A program made the translations under genes and the position numbers. Of a DNA stretch of 11,666 bases, positions 11,415 through 11,666 are shown piece after piece (position 1 is the first letter of the stretch; every line of letters begins with the position of its first letter). This stretch comes from Collinsella aerofaciens (GTDB lineage Bacteria; Actinomycetota; Coriobacteriia; Coriobacteriales; Coriobacteriaceae). The DNA is taken from the NCBI GenBank assembly GCA_008671135.1, contig RQAP01000030.1, forward strand, positions 1 to 11,666, written 5' to 3'. The notes below the pieces were generated by a model that had not been told where the DNA came from, made no database searches, and was given only the letters and a program-made list of their open reading frames with translations.

Positions 11415-11525
11415 CAGACGCACCCACAGGGCGTGGCGCGCCCGGTAAATCCGACCTACGGAACGACGCCACCACGCCTCATATAAGCCCTCAAATAAAA
11501 AAGGCCGCCTAGGACCAAACAATAC
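11415..11525. other. Region after the fructokinase, possible split terminator
   Basis: No gene is visible. GGCGTGG (11430-11436) and CCACGCC (11472-11478) could pair around a long loop. Just before the insertion sequence lies AAAAAAGGCCGCCTAGGACC (11498-11517), which looks like one arm of a bidirectional terminator whose other arm is missing from the window. Confidence 0.45.
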
Positions 11526-11666
11526 TGAACTGCGTCCCAAATCTTGGACGCCCTAAATAGCGACTAGGCCGCGAGGGCCTGATTCCGGAACTCCTCCGGG
11601 GTCAGGCCCTTCAATCTTACCTGCCTCCGGCTCGTGTTCCAGTGGACTATGTATTCCTCCAGGTCG
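11526..11666. mobile_element. IS3-family (IS150-like) insertion sequence, one end
   Basis: The end begins TGAACTGCGTCC, continuing to TTGGACG, closely similar to the IS150 terminal repeat as I remember it (TGTACTGCACCC ... TTGGACG) and starting with the TG typical of the IS3 family. The transposase stop lies 38 bases inside. The rest of the element, the second terminal repeat and the target duplication are beyond the right edge. Confidence 0.85.
11564..11666 (-). CDS. IS3-family transposase (OrfB), C-terminal 33 residues
   Basis: The last 33 residues of an IS150-group transposase, cut by the right edge. The pattern DLEEYIVHWNTSRRQ, then RLKGLTPEEFRNQALAA, matches the conserved C-terminal tail of OrfB integrase-core proteins (YI-x-W/YN-x-x-R, then GLTP-E-E/F-R). 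The DDE catalytic residues lie outside the window, so whether the gene is intact cannot be judged. It is transcribed leftward, toward the convergent fructokinase gene. Confidence 0.88.
   Translation of the reverse strand, partial: DLEEYIVHWNTSRRQVRLKGLTPEEFRNQALAA

Noticed and set aside
10608..11540. 310-aa minus-strand open frame over the fructokinase
   Set aside because: Antisense shadow of a complete ROK kinase gene, and it runs across the IS boundary.

Overview
The window looks like the right-hand part of an integrated, prophage-like mobile element joined to ordinary chromosome. High GC content, strong AGGAGG-type ribosome binding sites, an IS150-like insertion sequence and the style of the housekeeping genes suggest an actinobacterial gut commensal of the Coriobacteriia, perhaps Collinsella. 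That host call is inference; no rRNA or other species marker is present.

Leftward arm (about 1-4830, minus strand). From right to left: a small Cro-like XRE regulator, a 449-nt gene-free stretch, a second XRE regulator, a 54-aa membrane protein, a 22-aa hydrophobic micropeptide, a hairpin-rich gene-free stretch with a perfect 17-bp inverted repeat, an excisionase-like protein, a 52-aa membrane protein, a ParB-like protein, a 118-aa orphan, a tyrosine recombinase (Int1), and the start of a DUF6291-like phage replication protein that runs off the left edge. Many junctions are stop/start overlaps (ATGA, TGATG, 8 nt, 14 nt), so this reads as one translationally coupled early or replication operon.

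Switch (4831-4975). The two divergent XRE genes share an AT-rich control region with three copies of a 13-bp site TACG-N5-CGTA, 31 and 29 bp apart. The middle copy sits between the -35 and -10 of the leftward promoter. This is the layout of a lysogeny/lysis-type switch.

Rightward arm (4976-8701). After the rightward XRE repressor candidate come a 198-aa orphan behind an attenuator-like leader, a convergent 96-aa orphan, a hicAB toxin-antitoxin pair flanked by two copies of a 28-bp repeat, and a second tyrosine recombinase (Int2), the likely integrase of the element. Int2 ends 160 bp from the 3' end of a tRNA-Lys gene, a typical attachment location.

Chromosome (8822-11666). tRNA-Lys(CTT) and tRNA-His(GTG) on the minus strand with promoter and terminator, a class I/II PLP aminotransferase, a ROK-family fructokinase, and the 3' end of an IS150-like IS3-family element entering from the right. 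The IS may have landed in a transcription terminator.
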